This document shows positions 26,981 through 34,714 of a stretch of DNA of 64,000 nucleotides, piece by piece. The position numbers were made by a program, and so were the translations under genes. Location of the stretch: contig NZ_BBWR01000008.1 of the NCBI RefSeq assembly GCF_001463905.1, forward strand, positions 186,001 through 250,000, read 5' to 3'. The notes below the pieces were generated by a model, which did not search any database, was not told the origin of the DNA, and saw nothing but the letters and a program-made list of their open reading frames with translations. Origin of the DNA: Aureimonas frigidaquae (lineage in GTDB: Bacteria; Pseudomonadota; Alphaproteobacteria; Rhizobiales; Rhizobiaceae). Position 1 is the first letter of the stretch, and each line of letters begins with the position of its first letter.

Positions 26981-27946
26981 ATGAGAGTTTCCCCCATGCG
27001 CGGTTTCGCAATCCAGGCTCCGGCCAGCGTGGTGATGGTGCGGCCCCACCACTTCACCCCCAATCCAGAGACCGAGGCGGACAACGTCTTCCAGTCGGGC
27101 GACGGGCACCGCACGGCCGGCGAGATCGCGGCAGACGCCTTCGACGAGGTCACGCGCATGGCCGAGCGCCTGCGCGCAGCCGGCGTGAGCGTCCACCTGT
27201 TCGAGGACGAAACCCGCCAGACGCCGGACTCGGTCTTTCCGAACAACTGGTTCTCGACCCATTCGGGCGGGCATGTCGCGATCTTCCCGATGTTCAACGA
27301 AAGCCGGCGGCGCGAGCGGCGCGCCGACGTGATCGAGATGCTGAAGGCACGCTACCGGGTTCAGGACGTCATCGACTATTCCGGCCTGGAAGCGGACGAA
27401 GTGTTCCTGGAAGGGACGGGGGCGATGGTCCTCGATCATATCGGGCGCATCGCCTATGCGGCCCGATCGAACCGGACGAACGATGTCGCGCTGGAGCGCT
27501 TTTGCACGCATTTCAACTTCGAGCCCATGCTCTTCGAAGCGGCCGATCCGAACGGGCGGCTCATCTACCACACCAATGTCGTGATGTGCGTGGGCACCGA
27601 GCTCGCTCTGGTCGGGTTGGATACGATTCACGATCCAGCCCGCCGCGCGGAGATCGTCGCCCGGCTGGAGGAAACGGGGCGCCGTGTCATTGCCCTGGAT
27701 TACGGGCAGATCCAGGATTTCGCCGGCAATGCGCTGGAATTGCAAGGGCGCGATGGGCGCTTCCTGGCCATGTCGTCCCGCGCGGCGGCATCCCTGCGGC
27801 CGGACCAACGGGCGGCAGTCGAAGCGCTTCTGCCCATCCTGGCGCTCGATGTCGCGACCATCGAGCTGGCCGGCGGCTCCGTGCGCTGCATGCTGGCCGG
27901 CGTCCACCTGTCCCGGCGGGTCGCACGGGCGGCGGAGGCGGCATGA
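26981..27946 (+). CDS. CtlX-like hydrolase (arginine deiminase/amidinotransferase superfamily)
   Basis: A 321-residue cytoplasmic enzyme of the guanidino-group modifying superfamily, related to proteins annotated as citrulline utilisation hydrolase CtlX. VVMVRPHHFTPNPETEADN (near residues 17-35), PDSVFPNNWFSTH (about 83-95), FLEGTGAMVLDH and the C-terminal GGSVRCMLAGVHL with the nucleophilic Cys are present. It would act on arginine, citrulline or a related compound by a covalent thiouronium-type intermediate. Divergent from an Lrp regulator and part of the arginine locus. Exact reaction not established. Confidence 0.8.
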   Translation: MRVSPMRGFAIQAPASVVMVRPHHFTPNPETEADNVFQSGDGHRTAGEIAADAFDEVTRMAERLRAAGVSVHLFEDETRQTPDSVFPNNWFSTHSGGHVAIFPMFNESRRRERRADVIEMLKARYRVQDVIDYSGLEADEVFLEGTGAMVLDHIGRIAYAARSNRTNDVALERFCTHFNFEPMLFEAADPNGRLIYHTNVVMCVGTELALVGLDTIHDPARRAEIVARLEETGRRVIALDYGQIQDFAGNALELQGRDGRFLAMSSRAAASLRPDQRAAVEALLPILALDVATIELAGGSVRCMLAGVHLSRRVARAAEAA

Positions 27947-28032
27947 CATTGTGAACGGGAGGCCTTTCCGGGCCGCCTGTGCCGCTCCATAATTTGCTCC
28001 CGTCAACCGTCCATCCTTCATGAGGCAGGTTC

Positions 28033-28461
28033 ATGCGCAGCAAAATCCTCTCTCTCGCGGGGGCCGGCCTGGTGCTGATGGCCGTCGGCGCGTGGTCCCA
28101 GCCGGCCCGGGCCCAATGGGCGCCGTCGACAGATTGCGACCAGTATGGCGGGTACGAACTCGACAATTGCCTGAACGATGCGAACACCGCAGCCGACGCG
28201 GCGCTGAACGCCGCCTATGCCAAGGCCGGTGCTTACATCGACGCCACGCAGGACATCCCGGCGGACAAGACATCCTGGCACGACGAGCTGCGTGCGGCAC
28301 AGCGAGCCTGGATCGCCTTCCGAGATGCCAATTGCGCCTTCGACCTGATCGTTGCGGAATGGAATTCCGGCAGCGGCGCCAATGCGGCGCAAAAGGCCTG
28401 CGTGCTCGCCATGACGCTGGCGCGCACGGACGAACTGACGAAGCGATACACCGCGAACTGA
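28033..28461 (+). CDS. Lysozyme inhibitor LprI-like (DUF1311) periplasmic protein
   Basis: A 142-residue secreted protein with a signal peptide (MRSKILSLAGAGLVLMAVGA, mature part from QWAPSTDC). The DUF1311/LprI core is recognisable by the paired Cys and the helical segment DELRAAQRAWIAFRDANCAF near residues 95-115. Four cysteines in the mature part likely form two disulfides. The best-known member inhibits lysozyme; here a general cell-envelope role is all that can be inferred. Directly upstream (23 bp) of the AIM24-like gene. Confidence 0.85.
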   Translation: MRSKILSLAGAGLVLMAVGAWSQPARAQWAPSTDCDQYGGYELDNCLNDANTAADAALNAAYAKAGAYIDATQDIPADKTSWHDELRAAQRAWIAFRDANCAFDLIVAEWNSGSGANAAQKACVLAMTLARTDELTKRYTAN

Positions 28462-28484
28462 CCCACTCCCTGGAGCGCACCCCT

Positions 28485-29180
28485 ATGAAGGCTACCCTGA
28501 CCGGAACCACGCTGCCCGTTCTGGAACTCGACCTGCAGCCCGGCGAGAAGGTCGTCGCCGAGCCGGACCAACTGTCCTGGATGCAGGGCACGATCGACAT
28601 GCGCACCACCACGGCGGCGGCTGGCAGCAGCGGCTTCTGGGGCGCGGTGGGGCGGGCCGTCTCCGGCGGCGGGCTGTTTCTGACCGAGTTCGAGGCCGGT
28701 GGCAGCGGCGGGTCGGTCGCCTTCGCCGCCCGCGTTCCGGGTGCCATTCATGAGGTGCCGCTGCATGGCGCACGCGGCTGCCTGATCCACCATGACGGCT
28801 TTCTGTGCGGAACGGACGGTGTCGTCCTGTCCACGGGCATCCAGCAATCGCTGGGCGCCGGCATGTTCGGCGGCGATGGCTTCGTGCTGCAGAAGCTTTC
28901 GGGGACCGGCACGGCCTGGGTCGAACTCGGCGGTGAGACGGTGGTGCGCGACCTTGCCGCCGGCGAGACGATCTCCGTCCATCCGGGCCATGTCGGCATG
29001 TTCGAGGATGGCGTCTCCTTCGAGATCACGACAATCCGCGGCGTGCGCAATGTCGTCTTCGGCGGGGACGGGCTCTTCCTGGCGCAGTTGACCGGCCCCG
29101 GCCGGGTCTGGCTGCAGACGCTGACCGTGCCGAAGCTTGCCCATGCGCTGGCCCGCTACATGCCGCACGAGGGCAAGTGA
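28485..29180 (+). CDS. AIM24/TIGR00266 family protein
   Basis: A 231-residue protein of the TIGR00266/AIM24 (DUF124) beta-structure family. Conserved blocks are PGEKVVAEPDQLSWMQGTI (residues 19-37), GGGLFLTEFEAGGSGGSVAF and FGGDGLFLAQLTGPGRVWLQ. Bacterial function is unknown; the mitochondrial relative AIM24 helps inner-membrane organisation. It starts 23 bp after the LprI-like gene and may be co-transcribed with it. Confidence 0.88.
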   Translation: MKATLTGTTLPVLELDLQPGEKVVAEPDQLSWMQGTIDMRTTTAAAGSSGFWGAVGRAVSGGGLFLTEFEAGGSGGSVAFAARVPGAIHEVPLHGARGCLIHHDGFLCGTDGVVLSTGIQQSLGAGMFGGDGFVLQKLSGTGTAWVELGGETVVRDLAAGETISVHPGHVGMFEDGVSFEITTIRGVRNVVFGGDGLFLAQLTGPGRVWLQTLTVPKLAHALARYMPHEGK

Positions 29181-29197
29181 GATTGCAACTCCGGGCG

Positions 29198-30070
29198 CTA
29201 GTCCTTGCGGTTCATGGCATCGTTCAGCCCGTCGCCAGCTAGGTTGAAGCCGAGGACGATGGTCACGATGGCCAGGCCCGGCCAGACGGACATCCAGGGC
29301 GCGTCGGTCATGAACTGGCGCGCCACGTCCAGCATGCTGCCCCAGGAGGCGGCGGGCGGCCGCTGGCCGAGGCCCAGGAAGGCGAGGCTCGCCTCCGCAA
29401 GGATGGCGACGGCCATGGTGATGGTGGCCTGCACCACGACGGGCGTGACCACGTTGGGCAGGATATGCGCCAGGATGATGCTGCGGTCCCGCATGCCCTG
29501 GCCGCGGGCCGCGGTGACGAAATCCTCGTGCTTGATGGTGAGCACCTGGCCGCGCACCAGCCGGATGAAAATGGGCATGGCGGAGATGCCGATGGCGATC
29601 ATCGCGTTTTCGAGGCTCGCGCCCAGAAAGGCGGCGAGCGCAATGGCCAGGACCAGAAACGGGCAGGCCAGAAGCGCGTCCGTGCAGCGGGAAATGATCG
29701 TATCGACCCAGCCGCCGTAATAGCCCGCGATCAGGCCGAGCGGCAGCCCGGCCAGGATGGCGATGCCGACCGCGATCAGGCCGGCGAGCAGCGAGGCGCG
29801 CGCGCCATAGATGATCCGCGAGGTGATGTCGCGCCCCAGATCGTCCGTTCCCATCCAGTGCAGGGCCGACGGTGCCTTGCGCACGTTCAGCCAGTCGGAG
29901 GCGAGCGGATCGTAAGGTGCGATCAGCGGCGCGAAGACGGCCAGCACCACGAAGAAGAGAATGATGACAAGGCCGATCACCGCGCTGCGCTGGGTCAGGA
30001 CGCGCCGCCAGAAGGCGTTGCCGCGCGCGGCGGCAGGGGGAAGGGCGGCCGGGTCTGCCGAGAGACTCAT
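29198..30070 (-). CDS. ABC transporter permease, DppC-like
   Basis: A 290-residue family-5 permease. An N-terminal cytoplasmic segment is followed by TM1, then the WMGTDDLGRDITSRIIYGAR motif near residues 72-91 and the EAA loop AARGQGMRDRSIILAHILPN. The gene overlaps the DppB-like gene by four bases. It belongs to the left arm of the divergent amino-sugar/gamma-glutamyl locus; its ATPases are encoded by the double-domain gene at 36318. Confidence 0.92.
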   Translation of the reverse strand: MSLSADPAALPPAAARGNAFWRRVLTQRSAVIGLVIILFFVVLAVFAPLIAPYDPLASDWLNVRKAPSALHWMGTDDLGRDITSRIIYGARASLLAGLIAVGIAILAGLPLGLIAGYYGGWVDTIISRCTDALLACPFLVLAIALAAFLGASLENAMIAIGISAMPIFIRLVRGQVLTIKHEDFVTAARGQGMRDRSIILAHILPNVVTPVVVQATITMAVAILAEASLAFLGLGQRPPAASWGSMLDVARQFMTDAPWMSVWPGLAIVTIVLGFNLAGDGLNDAMNRKD

Positions 30071-31014
30071 GGTTGCAGCCTCGGGCTAAGCTTCACATAG
30101 AGGATGTCGGCGATCAGGCTGAGCAGGAGGAAGATCGCCGCCGAGCACAGGATGACGGCCTGCACCACGGCGTAGTCCCGGCTGAAGACGCCATCGACGA
30201 TCATCTTGCCGAAGCCGGGTATGCCGAAAACCTGTTCGGTCAGCACCGCACCGGACAGGAGCTCACCCAGATGGAGCGTTCCCGTGGTGACAACGGGGGT
30301 CAGACCGTTGCGCAGGGCATGGCGCAGGATGACGACCCGCTCCTTCAGCCCTTTGGCGCGCGCGGTGCGCACGTAATCCTGGCGCAGGACCGTCAGCATG
30401 GAGTTGCGGGTATGGCGCATGATGATGGCCGCCGCCGCCGTGCCGAGGACAAGGCTCGGCAGGATCGTATGGCGCAGATTGTCGAGCGGAGACTGCGTGA
30501 AATGAACGAAGCCGCCGCTCGGCAGCCAGCCGAGCGAAACGGCGAAGGCCATGATGAGCATGATGCCGAGCCAGAAGCTCGGCACCGACAGACCGGCAAG
30601 CCCGATGGTGGTGACGGCCACATCGGCGATGCTGCCGCGCCGTATGGCGGCGTAGACGCCGGCCGGAACGCCGATCACGATGGCAATGAGGATCGCCTGG
30701 AGCGAAAGTTGCAGCGTGACCGGCAGGCGCTGCAAAAGCATCTCGCCGATTGGCAGGCGGGTGCGGATCGAGGTCCCGAAATCACCCTGCAGGAGGTTGC
30801 CGAGCCACGTCACGTACTGGACGGGCAGGGGCTGATCCAGCCCGTATTTGGCGCGAATGCTTTCGATCACGGCCGGGTCGCGGTCTTCGCCCGCCAAAGC
30901 GAGCGCCGGATCGCCCGGCAGGAGCTTCAAGAGCAGAAAGACGAAGACCGACAGGATCAGCAGCGTCGGGACCGCCGCCAGAAGCCGCCGCAGGATGAAG
31001 TTCAGCATCGCCAT
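30067..31014 (-). CDS. ABC transporter permease, DppB-like
   Basis: A 315-residue family-5 permease beginning MAMLNFILRRLLAAVPTLLI. The periplasmic loop LLPGDPALALAGEDRDPAVI, then KYGLDQPLPVQYVTWLGNLL is standard, as is the EAA loop TARAKGLKERVVILRHALRN. A second ATG two codons in is an alternative start. Middle gene of the binding protein, permease, permease operon. Confidence 0.92.
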   Translation of the reverse strand: MAMLNFILRRLLAAVPTLLILSVFVFLLLKLLPGDPALALAGEDRDPAVIESIRAKYGLDQPLPVQYVTWLGNLLQGDFGTSIRTRLPIGEMLLQRLPVTLQLSLQAILIAIVIGVPAGVYAAIRRGSIADVAVTTIGLAGLSVPSFWLGIMLIMAFAVSLGWLPSGGFVHFTQSPLDNLRHTILPSLVLGTAAAAIIMRHTRNSMLTVLRQDYVRTARAKGLKERVVILRHALRNGLTPVVTTGTLHLGELLSGAVLTEQVFGIPGFGKMIVDGVFSRDYAVVQAVILCSAAIFLLLSLIADILYVKLSPRLQP

Positions 31015-31087
31015 GCCAGGGGCCTTGTCGCAGAAGCCGGGTCGGTGGCGGGGCGGGTCCAGTCCCGCACCGCCGTGATGGAGCCGT

Positions 31088-32596
31088 TCAGTTGGCGGGC
31101 TTGACGCCGGTCAGGCGCAGGAGCCCGTCCGGATAGATGGCGATGCCTTCGATGTCCGCCTTGGCGCCATAGATCCAGGACGGATGATAGAGCGGGATGG
31201 TCGGCAGATCGGTCAGGAGGATGCCGGTTAGTTTTTCATAGAGCGCGATGCGCTCTTCCTGGCCGACGGCCTGCCGCGCCTCTGTCAGAAGGGTGTCCAC
31301 CGTTGCGTTGTCGTAGCCGTTGAGGTTCTGGCTGCCGGTGGTGCTGAAGAAGGTGTTCAGCGTCGGATCGGGATCTGCGCGGCCGCTCCAGTTGCCGATA
31401 TAGAGCTGGAAATTGCCGGCCTGGTAGCGCTCGATCGCGGACGAGGTTTCCAGTGGCAGTAGCTCCACCGCAAAGCCCGCTTCCGCGACCATCGCCTGGA
31501 TGATCTGCGCCACGCGCCCATCGGTCAGCGAGTTTTCATAGGTGATCTCGAGCGTCGGCGCGGGCACGCCCGTCGCCTCGATCAGCTGCCTTGCCTTGGC
31601 GATGTCCCGCCCCGGCATGGGATGGTTCGGGCTGTGGAAGGGGCTCAGCGGTGTGAGCATCTGATTGTCGGCCGTGAAGGCGCCGTTGAAGGCCACCTGG
31701 TTGATGGCCGTGCGATCGAGAGAGGCTTCGAGCGCCTGACGCAGCTCGGCATGTTCGGCGAGCGGGCCGCCCGTGTCCGGCCGCATATTGATGAAGAGAT
31801 GCGATACGCCAAGCCCCGGCGACTGGTGGATCGCCAGCCGGTCGTCGCCCTGCACCGTCGCGAGATCGGTGGGAGAGATACGCTCGGCCACATCCAGATC
31901 CCCCGCCTGCAGGCGCGACAGGCGCACCGTGGAATCGGGCAGGATGAGATATTCCACGCGATCGTAGCCGATCGCATCGGCATTCCAGTAATCGGCGAAT
32001 TTCTCGACCACGATGGAGTCCCGCGCGCTGCGTGAGACGAACTTGAACGGCCCCGAGCAGACGGGCGCGGCCGCGAAGCCGTCGCCCGCCGCCTCCGCCG
32101 CCTTGGGCGATACCATCATGCCCGCCCGGTCGGTCAGCACCGACAGGAGCGGTGCGAAGGGTGCGTCGAGCTTCAGAGTCACCGTCTGCGGATCGACGAC
32201 GACGACCTCCGTCACCGGCGACAGTTCCGCCTTGCGGCGCGATTCCGCAAGGCTCTTCATGCGTTCGATATTGGCTTTGACGGACTGGGCGTCGAACGGG
32301 GTGCCGTCATGGTAGACGACGCCCTGCCGCAGGGTCAGCGTCAGCTCCGTATTGGCATCGTTCCACTGCCAGGCGGTGGCGAGCCGCGGCACGATGCCGA
32401 GCTCGGCATCGATGTCGACGAGCTTGTCGCACAGTGCCTCGAAGACGATGCGGCCCGTATAGGTGCCACCCTGGGCCGGGTCCAGCGCATCGGGATCGTC
32501 CTGCAAGGCAACCCGCAGCGTGGCTGCGCTGGCGCAGGACATGCCGGCCAGCATCATGGCGGCCAGGATGGAAAGCGTTCGCACGGTCTTCGTCAT
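31088..32596 (-). CDS. Periplasmic peptide-type ABC substrate-binding protein (SBP family 5)
   Basis: A 502-residue family-5 binding protein with a signal peptide (MTKTVRTLSILAAMMLAGMS, then CASA). Family motifs are LATAWQWNDANTELTLTLRQ and GVVYHDGTPFDAQSVKANIE. Its cognate permeases follow. It is divergent from the ROK regulator, whose downstream genes include a glucosamine-6-phosphate deaminase homologue and a gamma-glutamyltransferase, so the ligand may be a small amino-sugar- or glutamyl-containing conjugate (inference). Confidence 0.9.
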   Translation of the reverse strand: MTKTVRTLSILAAMMLAGMSCASAATLRVALQDDPDALDPAQGGTYTGRIVFEALCDKLVDIDAELGIVPRLATAWQWNDANTELTLTLRQGVVYHDGTPFDAQSVKANIERMKSLAESRRKAELSPVTEVVVVDPQTVTLKLDAPFAPLLSVLTDRAGMMVSPKAAEAAGDGFAAAPVCSGPFKFVSRSARDSIVVEKFADYWNADAIGYDRVEYLILPDSTVRLSRLQAGDLDVAERISPTDLATVQGDDRLAIHQSPGLGVSHLFINMRPDTGGPLAEHAELRQALEASLDRTAINQVAFNGAFTADNQMLTPLSPFHSPNHPMPGRDIAKARQLIEATGVPAPTLEITYENSLTDGRVAQIIQAMVAEAGFAVELLPLETSSAIERYQAGNFQLYIGNWSGRADPDPTLNTFFSTTGSQNLNGYDNATVDTLLTEARQAVGQEERIALYEKLTGILLTDLPTIPLYHPSWIYGAKADIEGIAIYPDGLLRLTGVKPAN

Positions 32597-32631
32597 CGTC
32601 CCTCTCGCGGAGCATGGCTCAATCTGCGGTA

Positions 32632-32765
32632 GCGAACTATACGCAGCGGCAATTGTAAAGTTCGCGAACTAACATTTCCGAATTTTTGTCCAAAGGCCGC
32701 TGCGAACTGCGGATTTTCGGTTGACCCGGTCACTTCTCCCGATAGTTTGTCCAGCGTGCGAACTA
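32632..32765. promoter_or_regulatory. Repeated GCGAACT boxes in a divergent promoter
   Basis: Four direct copies of GCGAACT at 32632-32638, 32664-32670, 32702-32708 and 32758-32764. The second is half of a perfect palindrome AGTTCGCGAACT (32659-32670). The fourth pairs with TAGTTTG at 32743-32749 as an imperfect palindrome TAGTTTG-N9-CGAACTA. All lie between the divergent binding-protein and ROK genes. They are a strong candidate for the ROK repressor operator controlling both arms. Confidence 0.65.
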
Positions 32766-32777
32766 AGCCGGTGTTTC

Positions 32778-33959
32778 ATGATCCTTGCCCATCAGACCTT
32801 TTCCTCGCGCCAGCAGATCCAGCGGGCGGTCATCCTGGCGGCAATGGACAATGATCAGGTCTCCCGCGCAGAACTGGCTCGCCTGTCCGGCCTGTCCAAG
32901 CAGACCATGTCGGATGTGTTCCGCGAGCTGGAGGAAGACGGCTGGCTGGCGCTGGCCGGCCGCGTCTCCGGTACGGTCGGCCGCAGCGCCGCCGTCTATG
33001 AACTGGCCCCGTCGCGCGCGCTTCTGTTCGGGGCGGATGTGGGCGGCACGAAGATCCACACCGCCCTGGCCGATGCCAAAGGCCGCGTCCTGGCGGAGCT
33101 GGAAGTGCCGACCACGCAGGACGGGCCCCATGCCTTCGCCGACCAGCTCGTGGAGTGCTGCCGGCGGCTGACGGAGATGGCCGGACAATCGCGCGATCGC
33201 ATCGCCGCCGGGGCCATCGGCATTCCCGGGGCCTTCGACAAGGCCGCGCGCAAGCTCTTCATGGTGCCCAACATCGCCGGCATGAACGGCTATGCGATCG
33301 AGGACGACCTGAGGGAGAAGCTCGGCTTCGAGCTGCGGGTCGACAATGATGTGAACATGGCCGCCAAGGGAGAAATGTGGCAGGGCGAGGGGCGCGACAT
33401 TGCCTGTTTCGTGTTCATTGCCCTCGGCACGGGGATCGGCATGGGCATCATCAACGAGGGGCGGATCCTGTCCGGCGCGCGCGGCGCGGCCGGAGAGGTT
33501 GCGACCTTGCCGATCGGCGGCGATGCTTTCGACGCCCGCAATTTTCACGCCGGCGTGCTCGAACGCAGCGTCGGCAGCATTGCCCTGTGCGAGCGCTACG
33601 AGGGCGCGGGTGGCGCGCCCGGAAGCACGATGCGTGACATCTTCGCCGCCAGCCAGAAGGGGGATGCCATCGCCACGGCCGTCCTGACCGAGGCGGCCCG
33701 CCAGATCGCGCTCGGGATCGTGGCCACCTGTGCGATACTGGACCCGCAACGTGTGGTCATGGGCGGCAGTATCGGGGAGCGGGAGGAACTCGTGGATATG
33801 ATCCGCCATTTTGTCGCGCTCGCCACACCGACGCCGCCGGAATGCGTGATCAGCACGCTCGGCCGCCGGGCCGGGCTGCTCGGCACGATCGGCCAGAGCC
33901 AGGACCTGTTGCGCGCGCAGCTCCTGAACGTCGAGCCCGCACGGGTGGGGCGGCCATGA
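32778..33959 (+). CDS. ROK family transcriptional regulator (NagC/XylR type)
   Basis: A 393-residue repressor. A MarR-like winged HTH (SRAELARLSGLSKQTMSDVF, about residues 29-48) precedes a ROK sugar-kinase-like domain (FGADVGGTKIHTALADAKGR near 83-102, then GIPGAFDKAARKLF, DNDVNMAAKGEMW and LGTGIGMGIINEGR). The usual ROK zinc motif with three Cys (CxCGxxGC) is missing; the equivalent stretch reads GGDAFDARNFHAGVLERSVG. Start chosen at ATG 32778, just before the HTH; an upstream in-frame start adds a non-conserved tail. Likely senses an amino-sugar phosphate made in the pathway. Confidence 0.88.
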   Translation: MILAHQTFSSRQQIQRAVILAAMDNDQVSRAELARLSGLSKQTMSDVFRELEEDGWLALAGRVSGTVGRSAAVYELAPSRALLFGADVGGTKIHTALADAKGRVLAELEVPTTQDGPHAFADQLVECCRRLTEMAGQSRDRIAAGAIGIPGAFDKAARKLFMVPNIAGMNGYAIEDDLREKLGFELRVDNDVNMAAKGEMWQGEGRDIACFVFIALGTGIGMGIINEGRILSGARGAAGEVATLPIGGDAFDARNFHAGVLERSVGSIALCERYEGAGGAPGSTMRDIFAASQKGDAIATAVLTEAARQIALGIVATCAILDPQRVVMGGSIGEREELVDMIRHFVALATPTPPECVISTLGRRAGLLGTIGQSQDLLRAQLLNVEPARVGRP

Positions 33960-34714
33960 GCGAACGCATCGACACGTCTGTTGCGACCCATCGCCCCCGC
34001 ATCCTCGTCATGCCCGACGCGCCGCTGGCCGATGCGCATGTGGCAGAGAGGATCGCGGCGTATCTGGCGCGGGAAAGCCGGCCCGTTCTCGGCCTTGCGA
34101 CGGGGCGCACCATGGTGCCCGTCTATGCCGCGCTGCGCGAGCGCTTCGTGCAGGGCCGGTTGAGCTTCGCCGAGGCCGAGAGTTTCAATCTCGACGAATA
34201 TTGCGGCTTGCTGGCAGAGGATCCGTCCAGCTTCGCCAGCTATATGCGCCGCCACCTCTTCGACCATGTGGACATGGCGCCGGGGCGCTACCACCTGCCG
34301 GACCCACAGGCGCCGGACGCCTTCGAGGCGCAGATCGCCCGGGCCGGGGGCATCGGGCTGCAACTCCTCGGCATCGGGCGCAACGGCCATATCGGCTTCA
34401 ATGAACCGGGCGCCGCGCGTGACAGCCGCACGCGCATCGTGCGGCTGGAGGAATCGACCCGCCGCGCCAATGCCGGCGACTTTCCGCAAGGCGCGGTGCT
34501 TCCCACCCATGCGGTGACCATGGGGATAAGCACGATCCTTGAGGCGCGTTCGATCGTGCTTCTGGCCATCGGGGCCGGAAAGGCCGACAGTCTGGCGCGG
34601 GCCTTCGACGGACCTGTCGGCCCTGCGTGCCCGGCCTCGTTCCTGCAATTGCATGGCGACGTCACCGTCGTCTGCGACGCCGCGGCGGCGTCACGCCTTG
34701 AGGAGACGACATGA
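33956..34714 (+). CDS. nagB: Glucosamine-6-phosphate deaminase-like protein (NagB family)
   Basis: A 252-residue NagB-type isomerase/deaminase: glucosamine-6-P to fructose-6-P plus ammonia in characterised members. Motifs: LGLATGRTMVPVYAALRERF (phosphate loop), SFNLDEYCGL with the ring-opening Asp, and LGIGRNGHIGFNEPG with the catalytic His and Glu; the NGHIGFNEP variant is common in the family. Its ATG overlaps the ROK stop. No nagA (deacetylase) or kinase gene is nearby, so the substrate may arrive or be made differently. Symbol given by family resemblance. Confidence 0.82.
   Translation: MSERIDTSVATHRPRILVMPDAPLADAHVAERIAAYLARESRPVLGLATGRTMVPVYAALRERFVQGRLSFAEAESFNLDEYCGLLAEDPSSFASYMRRHLFDHVDMAPGRYHLPDPQAPDAFEAQIARAGGIGLQLLGIGRNGHIGFNEPGAARDSRTRIVRLEESTRRANAGDFPQGAVLPTHAVTMGISTILEARSIVLLAIGAGKADSLARAFDGPVGPACPASFLQLHGDVTVVCDAAAASRLEETT

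Noticed and set aside
33956-34714. Asn in place of Asp in the NagB-like active-site motif (NGHIGFNEP) as a sign of lost activity
   Set aside because: This variant is common among NagB-family proteins, so it is not evidence of inactivation.
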